A stretch of 64,000 nucleotides of DNA from Pollutimonas sp036675275 (GTDB lineage Bacteria > Pseudomonadota > Gammaproteobacteria > Burkholderiales > Burkholderiaceae_B): NCBI GenBank assembly GCA_036675275.1, contig JAKFFG010000008.1, positions 186,001-250,000 of the forward strand. Direction: 5' to 3'. The translations under genes were made by a program, and so were the position numbers. Under the pieces are notes generated by a model, which saw nothing but the letters and a program-made list of their open reading frames with translations, was not told the origin of the DNA and made no database searches. Below are positions 16,877 to 24,947 of the stretch, piece after piece. Numbering within the stretch: position 1 is the stretch's first letter; every line of letters begins with the position of its first letter.

Positions 16877-17611
16877 CTATCGCAAGCTGACGGCGGCGTC
16901 ACGCTCGAAAGCGCCGTCCGGATCGAGAGCGGCCAGCGCTTCAATCTCGCTTTGTGTGGGCGGCGCGGTGGGTTCGGCTCCTTCGTGATCGAACTGGAAG
17001 CCGGTACGCGCCTTGACTTCATCCAGACTGGATTCGGGATGCCACGATTGCAGGGCCAGGCGGTCGTTCTTCTTGATGAATACGGCGATGGGCGTTACGA
17101 CACCGTGGAAGCCGCCCCAGGAGGTGCGAAAGTGCAATTGCTCAACAAAGGTGCGGGGCGAGTGTTCTGTTCGCCACGTGCATGCGCGCCTGGCGGTAGG
17201 CAGCATGACAGCGCCGCCACCGCCGCCGGGCAGCCGCACCTTGGGCTGATGCCAGTCCCCGATGCAGGAGTTATTGGCATTGCCTTCGCCGTCGATTTGC
17301 GCCGCGCCCAGAAAGGTGAGGTCCATACGGCCTCGGCAGCACAGATCATAGAAGTCTTCATTGTCGAAGATCGAGGCTGTGTGCTGGGCAAGCACGGGAT
17401 CGGAGCTTGAGATGGGAATCTTGGAAGGACGCGGGTCTACGCCGCCGGCCACGTTGATATAGACAAAGTCCCACTCGTAGGCCTTTTTGGCCATCAGGCA
17501 CGCCAGCATGGGCATGGTGGAATTGACGCCGCTGAAGGTGATTTCGTTGGGGCGGATGAACCGGGCCAGGTTGGTTACGATGTAGGAAAAGGGGGTCCAG
17601 TTGGCGCTCAT
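16877..17611 (-). CDS. CoA-transferase family, beta subunit (IpdB/GctB-like)
   Basis: 244 residues. SGVNSTMPMLACLMAKK and LGAAQIDGEGNANNSCIG are typical of the small subunit of class I CoA-transferases. In the segment where active transferases carry the catalytic glutamate (E-x-G), this protein reads YINVAGGVDPRPS, without Glu. That loss is also known in IpdB of the ring-opening hydrolase IpdAB. It may therefore be a hydrolase rather than a transferase; this comparison is from memory. Its start overlaps the alpha-subunit stop by four bases. Confidence 0.82.
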   Translation of the reverse strand: MSANWTPFSYIVTNLARFIRPNEITFSGVNSTMPMLACLMAKKAYEWDFVYINVAGGVDPRPSKIPISSSDPVLAQHTASIFDNEDFYDLCCRGRMDLTFLGAAQIDGEGNANNSCIGDWHQPKVRLPGGGGGAVMLPTARRACTWRTEHSPRTFVEQLHFRTSWGGFHGVVTPIAVFIKKNDRLALQSWHPESSLDEVKARTGFQFDHEGAEPTAPPTQSEIEALAALDPDGAFERDAAVSLR

Positions 17612-18444
17612 TCGGCATGCTCCTGCAAGGCTTCGGGGGCGGCGTCGAGATGAGCCTGCAAGGCCTCAGGCCCCGGCTCCAGATACTTCTCGACCGCCGG
17701 GTAATCGATCTCGTATTCCGGCCAGCACGAGCCCGGCCACGCGCCTTGGGGCACCACGGCATAGGCCTGCACAAGAAAGTACGGGATCAGGGTCACTTCG
17801 GGCTGTTGCTCGAATATCTCGGTGTCGACCACACGTTCGGCCACGACCAGCACGCGCTTGGCCGCGCGGCTCATGATGCGGTCCCAGTGCGAGGTGCCCA
17901 GTACGCGAACGTTTCCGCGACTGTCGACCTCGTTGGCGTGGATAACGGCGAAATCGGGCTGGATGGCGGGAATCACCCAGACGGGGTCGCCTTTGCCGTA
18001 GGGATCGTCCAGTTTTTTCCAGCCGTTGATATCGACAAGATGGCTGCCGTCAATGCCGGCGCAGGGCTGGAAAGGTGTGCCGAAAGCGGCCGCACGCAGG
18101 CCGGCGGTCAAGGTGGCGCATGCATGCTCTTCCAGGCGAAGCGCGCCGGTCTCGACTGCTTTCCGATAATAGGGGGCCAGTCCAAAATTGCCTTCCATGG
18201 CCACGATACCGGTGCGGGCGCGTGTTGTGACACCGGCCCGGCATAGCAGGTCAATGTCGTAGCCCGGCGATTGCTTCACGATTTCGATGTCGGATTTCTT
18301 CTGGCGCACCAGTTCGCGCACCAGGGCGAAAGGCCCCCGATGCAGGAAGCTTCCGCCCAGGGCCACTGAGGCACCGTCGGGAATGATTGCGGCCAATTCC
18401 TCAATGGACACCTGCTTGTCCAGGTTGTTGAATCCAGATGACAT
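17608..18444 (-). CDS. CoA-transferase family, alpha subunit (IpdA/GctA-like)
   Basis: 278 residues with the CoA-transferase signature VALGGSFLHRGPFALVRELVR at about residues 26-46 and the later AAFGTPFQPCAG. The alpha and beta genes overlap (ATGA) and must form a heteromer. Together with the crotonase and CaiB-like genes upstream they define a CoA-dependent route for an imported acid. See the beta-subunit entry for the missing catalytic Glu. Confidence 0.85.
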   Translation of the reverse strand: MSSGFNNLDKQVSIEELAAIIPDGASVALGGSFLHRGPFALVRELVRQKKSDIEIVKQSPGYDIDLLCRAGVTTRARTGIVAMEGNFGLAPYYRKAVETGALRLEEHACATLTAGLRAAAFGTPFQPCAGIDGSHLVDINGWKKLDDPYGKGDPVWVIPAIQPDFAVIHANEVDSRGNVRVLGTSHWDRIMSRAAKRVLVVAERVVDTEIFEQQPEVTLIPYFLVQAYAVVPQGAWPGSCWPEYEIDYPAVEKYLEPGPEALQAHLDAAPEALQEHAE

Positions 18445-18468
18445 GCTTTTCTCCTAGGCGGCGGGAAG

Positions 18469-19188
18469 TTATCCCGCCAGGTATTGTTGAATGCGCTGCT
18501 TGAACCCGGGGCGCGACGCAGAGCGCACCAGTGCCGCCATGTCGGTGTCGGCCTCGTTGACATTCAGTGCTGCATACAGGGAGGCGCGGGTGGCGGGATC
18601 GAGCGCAGCCGCCGCCGATTCTGCTTCCGACAGCAGTTCTGCCCACTCGTGCTCGGAGACGGTGGATGTCGCGAAGCCGATCAGCAGGGCCTCATCGGCC
18701 TCGAAGGACCTGGCAGTGCCGAGGATGGCCAGGGCCTTATCGGCGCCGACGATATTGCGAAATCGCCTCGTGCCCAGCACCAGTCCGAACTTGAGTCCGG
18801 GCATGCGGAAGCTGGCATCCGGTGTGCAGTAGCGCAGTTTGCAGGCCGCAAACAAATCCACGCCTGCCCCGAAGTTCTTGCCGCGCGCCAGGCCGACGGT
18901 AAGGGCGGGAGAGTTCGCCACCAGTTGCAGCAGCGTCTCGATGCGGACCATGCGCAGCACAAGGTCGCCCTCGCTTTGCTCTTCGTAGCCGGTGAAGTCA
19001 AAGCCCGCACTTAGATTCTTGCCTGCGCCGCAAAAAACCAGAAGAGGCACCCCTTCGCGGTGCGCCGCCTCGACGCCTTCGATCAGTGCCTCGACGATTT
19101 CCTGTGAGAGGGCGTTGCGCTTCTCGGGGCGGTCGAGTGTGAAGGTCCAGCGGCCCTGCTGACGGTCGATTATCAATTGCTCGGACAT
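18469..19188 (-). CDS. Crotonase-fold enoyl-CoA hydratase/isomerase-like enzyme
   Basis: 239 residues. Oxyanion-hole segments NLSAGFDF and GKNFGAGVDL are clear. Of the two glutamates used by true hydratases, the first position is Asp (GVDLFAAC) and the second is Gly (SFRMPGLKFG where hydratases have PE). A simple hydration reaction is therefore doubtful; isomerase, thioesterase or C-C bond cleavage are alternatives seen in this superfamily. Third gene of the IclR operon, 24 bases before the CoA-transferase alpha gene. Confidence 0.83.
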   Translation of the reverse strand: MSEQLIIDRQQGRWTFTLDRPEKRNALSQEIVEALIEGVEAAHREGVPLLVFCGAGKNLSAGFDFTGYEEQSEGDLVLRMVRIETLLQLVANSPALTVGLARGKNFGAGVDLFAACKLRYCTPDASFRMPGLKFGLVLGTRRFRNIVGADKALAILGTARSFEADEALLIGFATSTVSEHEWAELLSEAESAAAALDPATRASLYAALNVNEADTDMAALVRSASRPGFKQRIQQYLAG

Positions 19189-19194
19189 GGCGGC

Positions 19195-20358
19195 TTACTC
19201 TGTGGTTTGTGGTTTCAGTAGCTCGGCGAATACTTCTTCATTATGTTCGCCGAGCGCAGGCGGACGAAGCCGCACGCCGGCGGTGCGGGCATCAAAGCGA
19301 ACAGGCGAAACAAAAGTGCGTGTGCGTGCGCCGTTCACCAGTTCCAAGTCTTGCACCCATTCCATGTGCTCGACCTGCGGATCCGCAAGCACGTCGGAAT
19401 AATCGTTGATCGGTGCGCACGGTACGCCGGCATCACGGAACCGGGTCAGCCACGTTTCAGCATCTGCCGTTGCGAAGATTTGTTCCAGTATCTCGCGCAA
19501 TGCCTCCTGGTTGGTTGCCCGGTCGGTAGGATTCAGGAAACGGACGTCTTCGGTCAGCTCTTCTCGTTGCACCACCTTGCATACGGCCTTCCACAAGGAG
19601 TTGTTGCCGGCTGCCATACCGAAATAGCCGCCCTCGCAGCGGAACACCTGGTAGGGCGCGTTTCGAGGATGAGCCGAACCGAGCTTGACCGGGTCAATGC
19701 CGGTGCCGAAGTATTGCGATGTCTGCAAGGCCGCGATACCCAGGGTCGCGCCCAGCATCGATACATCGATATGTGTGCCTTGTCCGTCGAGCGCCACGCC
19801 GCGCAGTGCCGTTGCGATCGAAAAGGCTGCATACAGGCCGGCCGAGAAATCGCAAACAGGCACTCCGCATTTGATCGGTGCACCGTCGGGTTCGCCCGTG
19901 ACGCTCATCAGCCCGCTCATGGCCTGAAGGGTGAGGTCGAATCCGCCTTCCTGGCTGCGCGGGCCGCTTTGGCCGTATGCCGAAATCGAGCAGTAAATCA
20001 GGGCCGGATTGCGCTCCCGCATTGCGGCATAACCCAGGCCCAGGCGATCCATGACGCCGGGGCGATTGTTCTCAATGAGGACATCGGCCTGTGAAATGAG
20101 TTCGGCCGCCAGTTTTTGATCCCGCTCATTCTTGAGGTTCAGGGTGACGGACCGTTTGTTGCGATTGAGCGATGCAAAATTTTCGCTGTAGCCGTCGGTG
20201 ATCGGCGCCCAGCTGCGCAGCGTGTCGCCAGTGCCGGGCTGCTCGATCTTGACGAGATCCGCCCCCATGTCGGCCAACAGCATGCCGCAGAATGGCCCGG
20301 CGGCTACGTTGCAGATCTCGATGACGCGTATGCCCTTGAGCGTTGACTCTTGTTGCAT
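19195..20358 (-). CDS. CaiB/BaiF family (class III) CoA-transferase
   Basis: 387 residues. It starts MQQESTLKGIRVIEICNVAAGPFCG with LADMGADLVKIEQP, the standard N-terminus of formyl-CoA transferase-like enzymes. The catalytic Asp lies in the conserved segment around QEGGFDLTLQAMSG. Such enzymes move CoA between carboxylic acids, often a succinyl-CoA donor to the substrate. It follows iclR by nine bases and precedes the crotonase by six, so it is co-transcribed. A second member begins at 63919. Confidence 0.92.
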   Translation of the reverse strand: MQQESTLKGIRVIEICNVAAGPFCGMLLADMGADLVKIEQPGTGDTLRSWAPITDGYSENFASLNRNKRSVTLNLKNERDQKLAAELISQADVLIENNRPGVMDRLGLGYAAMRERNPALIYCSISAYGQSGPRSQEGGFDLTLQAMSGLMSVTGEPDGAPIKCGVPVCDFSAGLYAAFSIATALRGVALDGQGTHIDVSMLGATLGIAALQTSQYFGTGIDPVKLGSAHPRNAPYQVFRCEGGYFGMAAGNNSLWKAVCKVVQREELTEDVRFLNPTDRATNQEALREILEQIFATADAETWLTRFRDAGVPCAPINDYSDVLADPQVEHMEWVQDLELVNGARTRTFVSPVRFDARTAGVRLRPPALGEHNEEVFAELLKPQTTE

Positions 20359-20367
20359 TGATTCTCC

Positions 20368-21138
20368 TTACGCGGCGAGGCCGAAGTAGCCGCCGCGATA
20401 ACCCATATGCGCGGACAATTCCCGCGCGGTTTGTTGTACGAGGGGCGCGAATTGCGCCATCTTTTGGTTGGTGAGCCGTTCGAGTGGACCGGATATGCCC
20501 AGCGCGGCGACGACCTTGTCGAGTCCGTTGAAGACGGGTGCCGCGATACCGCCTATGCCCGGTCGCCATTCGCCCCGATTCATGGCGTAGCCGATACGGG
20601 CGATGTCCGCGAGTTCTTGCTTGAGCGCCGAAATCGAGACATGGGTATTTTCGGTGTGCTTGCGCACGGAGTTGCTGTAATGCTCGATGTAGTCGGGGGC
20701 CTGGAATGCGAGCAGCGCCTTTCCGGTAGCGACGGCATAGGCCGGCGCCCGTCCACCCACCGTGGAGTAGGCAAGCAGCGGCTGAGCGCTATCGATCTTG
20801 TCGACGTAGACCACGTCCAGGTCATCGAGTACAGACAGGTGCACTGTTTCCCCTGTTTGGCGGGCCAGTTCACGCATGAAGGGCGGGGCCAGCCGGCGAG
20901 CGTCCATGCCGGCGAGCTGGCGGGCGCCAAGCTCGAACATTTTCAAGGTGCACCGGTAGGCGCCGGATTCGGTATCCCGCCGCAAATAGCCCGCGTGGGC
21001 CAGCGTTTGCAGAGTGCGATGCGTGTTGCTGCGCGTAAGGCCGACCTCTGCCGCGATTTGATCGAGCGTATGGACTTCGCCATCGAGCCGGCTGATGGTC
21101 TCGAGCATCATCAGGCCTTTTAATAGTGTTTTATCCAT
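20368..21138 (-). CDS. IclR-family transcriptional regulator
   Basis: 256 residues. An N-terminal winged helix (LDQIAAEVGLTRSNTHRTLQTLAHAGYLRR, about 25-54) is followed by a GAF-like IclR effector domain ending ALGISGPLERL and a final helix. It is first in the CoA-transferase/ligase/thiol dioxygenase operon and divergent from a Bug binding-protein gene 224 bases away. A dyad lies directly in front of its start codon. It probably controls both directions. Confidence 0.93.
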   Translation of the reverse strand: MDKTLLKGLMMLETISRLDGEVHTLDQIAAEVGLTRSNTHRTLQTLAHAGYLRRDTESGAYRCTLKMFELGARQLAGMDARRLAPPFMRELARQTGETVHLSVLDDLDVVYVDKIDSAQPLLAYSTVGGRAPAYAVATGKALLAFQAPDYIEHYSNSVRKHTENTHVSISALKQELADIARIGYAMNRGEWRPGIGGIAAPVFNGLDKVVAALGISGPLERLTNQKMAQFAPLVQQTARELSAHMGYRGGYFGLAA

Positions 21139-21146
21139 TTTGTCCC

Positions 21147-21164
21147 ATTATTTAGGAACCTAAA
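21147..21164. promoter_or_regulatory. Candidate IclR operator
   Basis: ATTATTTAGGAACCTAAA, containing TTTAGG-AA-CCTAAA with perfect 6-base arms (21151-21164), begins nine bases upstream of the iclR start codon. The 12-base ATTATTTAGGAA is repeated exactly at 21335-21346, just before the divergent binding-protein gene. IclR proteins often autoregulate through such sites. Confidence 0.6.
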
Positions 21165-21313
21165 AATACGCATTCTACATGCCTTAAGCGTTTCAAGAGA
21201 TGATCTTATTTCATAAATGTTGTAGGGGTAAGCACTGATATTAGTTATATTTAGTGCAAATACTTATCGTGGGTGGCATAGAAAGCATGTTATATATCTG
21301 ACCATAATAAATC

Positions 21314-21346
21314 AAGTTTTGAAAACTTAATCCTATTATTTAGGAA
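21314..21346 (+). promoter_or_regulatory. Second IclR-type half-site and adjoining inverted repeat before the binding-protein gene
   Basis: AAGTTTTGAAAACTT (21314-21328) is an inverted repeat with 7-base arms around one G. ATTATTTAGGAA (21335-21346) is an exact copy of the sequence at the iclR start. Both lie within 50 bases of the start at 21363, in an AT-rich divergent region. Confidence 0.5.
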
Positions 21347-21362
21347 ACTCTAGGAGACATGA

Positions 21363-22331
21363 ATGCGTACAACCATCACACGATTCCTCATCGCGGCGGC
21401 ATTGGCCACCACGACCACCCTGGCGACTGCTTCGTCCTGGCCAGACACGGCGGTCCGAATGGTCGTGCCCTATCCGCCGGGCGGGGCAACCGATTTTTCA
21501 GCGCGAGCTTATGCTGAGCAGCTGGGCAAGATTCTTGGCAAGCCTATCGTTGTCGAGAACAAGGCCGGTGCCGCCGGCGAGATCGGAGCACAATTCGTGG
21601 CAAATGCGGCGCCCGACGGCTACACGGTATTGCTGGGCGCGCTGGGCAGCCTGGCCATCAATTCCTTGTTGCCGTCCAAGAAGCAGCAATACAAATTTCC
21701 CGAAGCCTTCGAGGGCGTGTCCATGGCGACATCCACCCCATTGGCAGTGGTGGTGCGCGCCGATCTTCCGGTGAAGAATATTCAGGAACTCATCGCCCTG
21801 GCCAAAAAGCGCAATGGCGAACTCAGCTTCGGTTCGGCAGGCTATGGTTCCTCCCAGCACATGACGGCCGAGAAATTCCAGCTTGCCACGGGAATCAAAC
21901 TGCTGCATGTACCCTACAAAGGCAGCGGTCCTGCCCTCACCGACCTGATCGGCGGTCAAGTCGACATGGTGTTTGACACCATGCCCACGCTCATGGGGCA
22001 TGTAAAAAACGAGAAGCTGCGCTTCCTGGCCGTCACGACCAAAGAACGCGCGAAATCGCTGCCCGATGTGCCAACTTTGCAGGAAGAGGGCGTGAAAGAT
22101 TTCGACGTCAGCACACGGTATGTGCTTCTTGCGCCCAAGGGTACGCCCGAAGCGATTCGTACAAAACTGTATGAAGCCATGAAGCAGGCCGCGCAGGAAC
22201 CGGCTGTACAGAAAGCCATGGCCGGCCAGGGCGCCGACGCGGTGCCTAGCGCGCCGAGCGATACTTATCAGGCGCTTTCAAAGGAAGTGGCCATCTGGCG
22301 CGACGTTGTCGAAAACGCCGACCTGAAGTAG
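21363..22331 (+). CDS. Bug-family (TctC-like) substrate-binding protein
   Basis: 322 residues. The signal peptide ends around ATASS before WPDTAVRM. Motifs are PYPPGGATDFSARAYA, ENKAGAAGEIG and a final DVPTLQEEGVKDFD. AGGAG precedes the ATG. It is divergent from iclR and the CoA-dependent operon and shares a putative IclR site, so it probably captures that pathway's substrate. It lacks TctA/TctB partners here. Confidence 0.9.
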   Translation: MRTTITRFLIAAALATTTTLATASSWPDTAVRMVVPYPPGGATDFSARAYAEQLGKILGKPIVVENKAGAAGEIGAQFVANAAPDGYTVLLGALGSLAINSLLPSKKQQYKFPEAFEGVSMATSTPLAVVVRADLPVKNIQELIALAKKRNGELSFGSAGYGSSQHMTAEKFQLATGIKLLHVPYKGSGPALTDLIGGQVDMVFDTMPTLMGHVKNEKLRFLAVTTKERAKSLPDVPTLQEEGVKDFDVSTRYVLLAPKGTPEAIRTKLYEAMKQAAQEPAVQKAMAGQGADAVPSAPSDTYQALSKEVAIWRDVVENADLK

Positions 22332-22389
22332 AAACCCGGCCAGCCGCTGTATCGCCGAGCGCGGTGCAGCGGCGGTACAGGAGAAAAAG

Positions 22390-23994
22390 ATGGCAAAGCT
22401 TGTTGATCTGGCTGTCGTTGGCGGAGGGTCGACCGCCACATCGTTTCTCGCGCAGTTGATAGCGGAGCTCGGCGACGAAGCTCATGATGGTCGCAAGCAA
22501 ATACTGGTGTTCGAGCCTCTGCCCGACGTCGGACCCGGCGAACCTTATGCGTCTGACCTGGCCTCCAACCTGCTCAACATCCCCGCGGGGAAAATGTCCG
22601 CCTATGCGCAAGACCGTGGCCACTTCTTGCGGTGGATCGAAAACAGGGGTCCAGCGATACTCCTGAAGTACGGCGTCGAACGGCTCGAAGCCAGCGCCTT
22701 TCTTCCCCGTTCATTGTTCGGCGAGTACTTGCGGGATGTCTGGGCCGACCTGTGTCGTTGCGCCGAACGGCTGGGCATCCATGTTCATCGCGTGCCGGCG
22801 CGTGTCGACGGCATTACGCTGGAGCCGGATGGCGGCGTTCGCCTAGAAACGCCTGTCGGCGATTTTTTCGCACAACGACTTGTATTGTGCAATGGCAATC
22901 TGCCCACCGTCAGCTACGCCGATTTGCACGGTTGCCCGGGGTACTTCAATACACCGTACCCCGTTGCCGAGCTGGCTCGCACGATCGGTCGCGAAGCGCA
23001 TGTAGGCATCATAGGCACCAGCCTTAGCGCCATCGATGCGATCGTCGCACTGAAAGAGTCGGGCCATACAGGACCAGTGCTGGCCGTGTCGCGTAGCGGA
23101 AGGCTGCCCGCCGTGCGTAGCGCTGTCACGGCGCCCATTCCCATCGTTCCTCCTACTGCTCAGGAAATCGCTGCCATCATGGGAAGGGAAGGCCAAGGCT
23201 TGACGCTTGACGCCATTTTTGCATTCCTGTCTGACCGGCTTTCCGCAGCGGGTGCTGCGCTCGATCTTTCCGACATCCTGGGCGAGGGTGAGACTGCCCG
23301 GGAAATGCTCCAGTACGAAATCATCGCTTCTTCCACCCAGCCTCGCTGCTGGCAAGCCGTCGCGATCTCGCTCAACGATGCAATCGAACATGTGTGGCGT
23401 TTGATGCCCGAGGCAGAAAGGCGGCGCTTCCATGCCGAATGGCGGTCATTGTGGATGACGCGACGCGCAACGTTTCCGATGAGCAACGCGTTGAAGATAC
23501 AGGGCTATCTGGAAGGTGGCGGCCTGGAACTACGCGCGGGAAATAACGATTTATCGATCAGTGCCGTGGCAGGCGGATTCGACATCCGGCTGCCGGGCAA
23601 AGACGGTCAGCTTGCCAGCCGCCATGTCGATTACATCGTGAACGCTACCGGGATGTCCACGGACGTCGTGGCGTCTGCGGATCCGCTGGTACGTTCGCTC
23701 CTGGCTAGCGGTATTGCTTGCGCCGATCCTTATGGGGGCTTTCAGCTGCACTTCGACACCGGTTGCCTGCTTGACTCAAAAGGCAGCGTCGTCGAGAACA
23801 TCAGCGTGCTTGGCAGTCTTGCCGCCGGCACCTACTTCTGGACCGTGTCGCTCGACGTCAACGCGCGCCTGGCGTTCGAGCAGGCCAGGCGGATAGCCGC
23901 GGAGTGGTCGCCGGCCATCGTAGCAGCGCAGCCCTATGCCGACATTTGCTCAATAGCGGCATCTGATACCTCTATACCGTTGGCGGAGGCGTAA
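22390..23994 (+). CDS. FAD/NAD(P)-binding oxidoreductase (NAD_binding_9 type)
   Basis: 534 residues. The N-terminal dinucleotide fold is DLAVVGGGSTATSFLAQL (about 6-23), with EPLPDVGPGEPYASD and LLNIPAGKMSA as in FAD-NAD(P)-binding proteins of the HI0933/YdhS-like group. A second Rossmann-like segment is HVGIIGTSLSAIDAIVAL near residues 202-219. The reaction is unknown for this group. It follows the binding-protein gene by 58 bases with AGGAG before its ATG. Its last 61 bases overlap the convergent comC gene. Its link to either neighbouring pathway is uncertain. Confidence 0.75.
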   Translation: MAKLVDLAVVGGGSTATSFLAQLIAELGDEAHDGRKQILVFEPLPDVGPGEPYASDLASNLLNIPAGKMSAYAQDRGHFLRWIENRGPAILLKYGVERLEASAFLPRSLFGEYLRDVWADLCRCAERLGIHVHRVPARVDGITLEPDGGVRLETPVGDFFAQRLVLCNGNLPTVSYADLHGCPGYFNTPYPVAELARTIGREAHVGIIGTSLSAIDAIVALKESGHTGPVLAVSRSGRLPAVRSAVTAPIPIVPPTAQEIAAIMGREGQGLTLDAIFAFLSDRLSAAGAALDLSDILGEGETAREMLQYEIIASSTQPRCWQAVAISLNDAIEHVWRLMPEAERRRFHAEWRSLWMTRRATFPMSNALKIQGYLEGGGLELRAGNNDLSISAVAGGFDIRLPGKDGQLASRHVDYIVNATGMSTDVVASADPLVRSLLASGIACADPYGGFQLHFDTGCLLDSKGSVVENISVLGSLAAGTYFWTVSLDVNARLAFEQARRIAAEWSPAIVAAQPYADICSIAASDTSIPLAEA

Positions 23995-24926
23995 CTCGAA
24001 AAACCGTGGCGTCGACTGCCGGGAATGCGTACACCTTCATCGGCCAGCATGGCATTCAATAAGGTCTCGGTGCGTTCAAAATAGGCATCCGTGCCGACCA
24101 ACGCAGAGGGATCAATCACCAGGAATACATGTCCAATATTTGGGCGGTTGCCTTCGGCGCCGAAGAAGGAATCGGCTTCGAAGCCGAATGCCGAACCGGT
24201 AATGGATGCGCATAATAGTTCCACCATCAAGGCCAGCATCGCACCTTTTACTCCGCCGGCGGGACACATCATGCCGTCCAGGCCGGCTTTTGGATCCGTA
24301 GTAGGTTGGCCGTCTTTATCTAAAGCCCAGCCCAAGGGAATTTCGCGGCCTTCGCGCGCGGCGACCATGAGTTTACCGCGTGCCACCTCGGATAATGCAA
24401 GGTCGATACTGACGACTTCGCCGCCACGACGGGGGAAGGCCGCGGCGATGGGGTTGGTTCCGAATAAGGCTCGGCGCCCGCCCCAGGCTGGCATGGCGGC
24501 GGGTGAATTACTGAATGCGAAGCCTACCATGCCGCTTTTGGCGACGGCGTCCAAATGCAAGCCAGCGACGCCAAAGTGATGGCTGCGCGTCACGCCGGCG
24601 AAAGCAATGGAGTATTCCCGGGCACGATGCACGGCCTCTTGTATGGCGAGTTCGCAAGCCGGAAAGGCCAGGCCCTCGTCGGCATCCACCAGTACTCCAG
24701 CGCCGTGCGAGCGCACAATGTTCGCGCGGGCCTGCCCGTTGACGCGGCCAGTGCGCAAGTGCGAAGTGTATTGGCTTACGCGCGACAAGCCGTGAGATCC
24801 CAGGCCTTGCGCTTCCGCCGCCACAAGCGCGCGGGCGGTGCTTTGCGCCATCTGCAAAGTGGCGCCTGCGCCGGTAAGAGCCGCTGTCACGCGTTCTGTC
24901 AATGATTCGACTGAATAAAGAGCCAT
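23934..24926 (-). CDS. comC: Malate/L-lactate dehydrogenase-family enzyme, probably (R)-sulfolactate dehydrogenase
   Basis: 330 residues of the Ldh_2 family, a non-Rossmann NAD(P)-dependent hydroxyacid dehydrogenase. Visible are GLGSHGLSRV, SHHFGVAGLHLD with the catalytic His, LFGTNPIAAAFPR, and the C-terminal SYASANG. Relatives include malate, ureidoglycolate and sulfolactate dehydrogenases. The neighbours are slcC and, across a GntR gene, suyAB. That is the set described for sulfolactate degradation, where SlcC oxidises the (S)-isomer to sulfopyruvate and ComC reduces it to the (R)-isomer for SuyAB. The name therefore rests on context. The 3' end overlaps the convergent FAD-protein gene by 61 bases. 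Confidence 0.78.
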   Translation of the reverse strand: MALYSVESLTERVTAALTGAGATLQMAQSTARALVAAEAQGLGSHGLSRVSQYTSHLRTGRVNGQARANIVRSHGAGVLVDADEGLAFPACELAIQEAVHRAREYSIAFAGVTRSHHFGVAGLHLDAVAKSGMVGFAFSNSPAAMPAWGGRRALFGTNPIAAAFPRRGGEVVSIDLALSEVARGKLMVAAREGREIPLGWALDKDGQPTTDPKAGLDGMMCPAGGVKGAMLALMVELLCASITGSAFGFEADSFFGAEGNRPNIGHVFLVIDPSALVGTDAYFERTETLLNAMLADEGVRIPGSRRHGFSSYASANGIEVSDAAIEQMSA

Positions 24927-24947
24927 TGTCTTATCCTTTTTAATGCA

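Noticed and set aside
16031..17410. Open frame of 459 codons on the plus strand opposite the acyl-CoA ligase and CoA-transferase beta genes
   Set aside because: Cys/His/Arg/Gly-rich composition without domains, lying across two genuine minus-strand genes.
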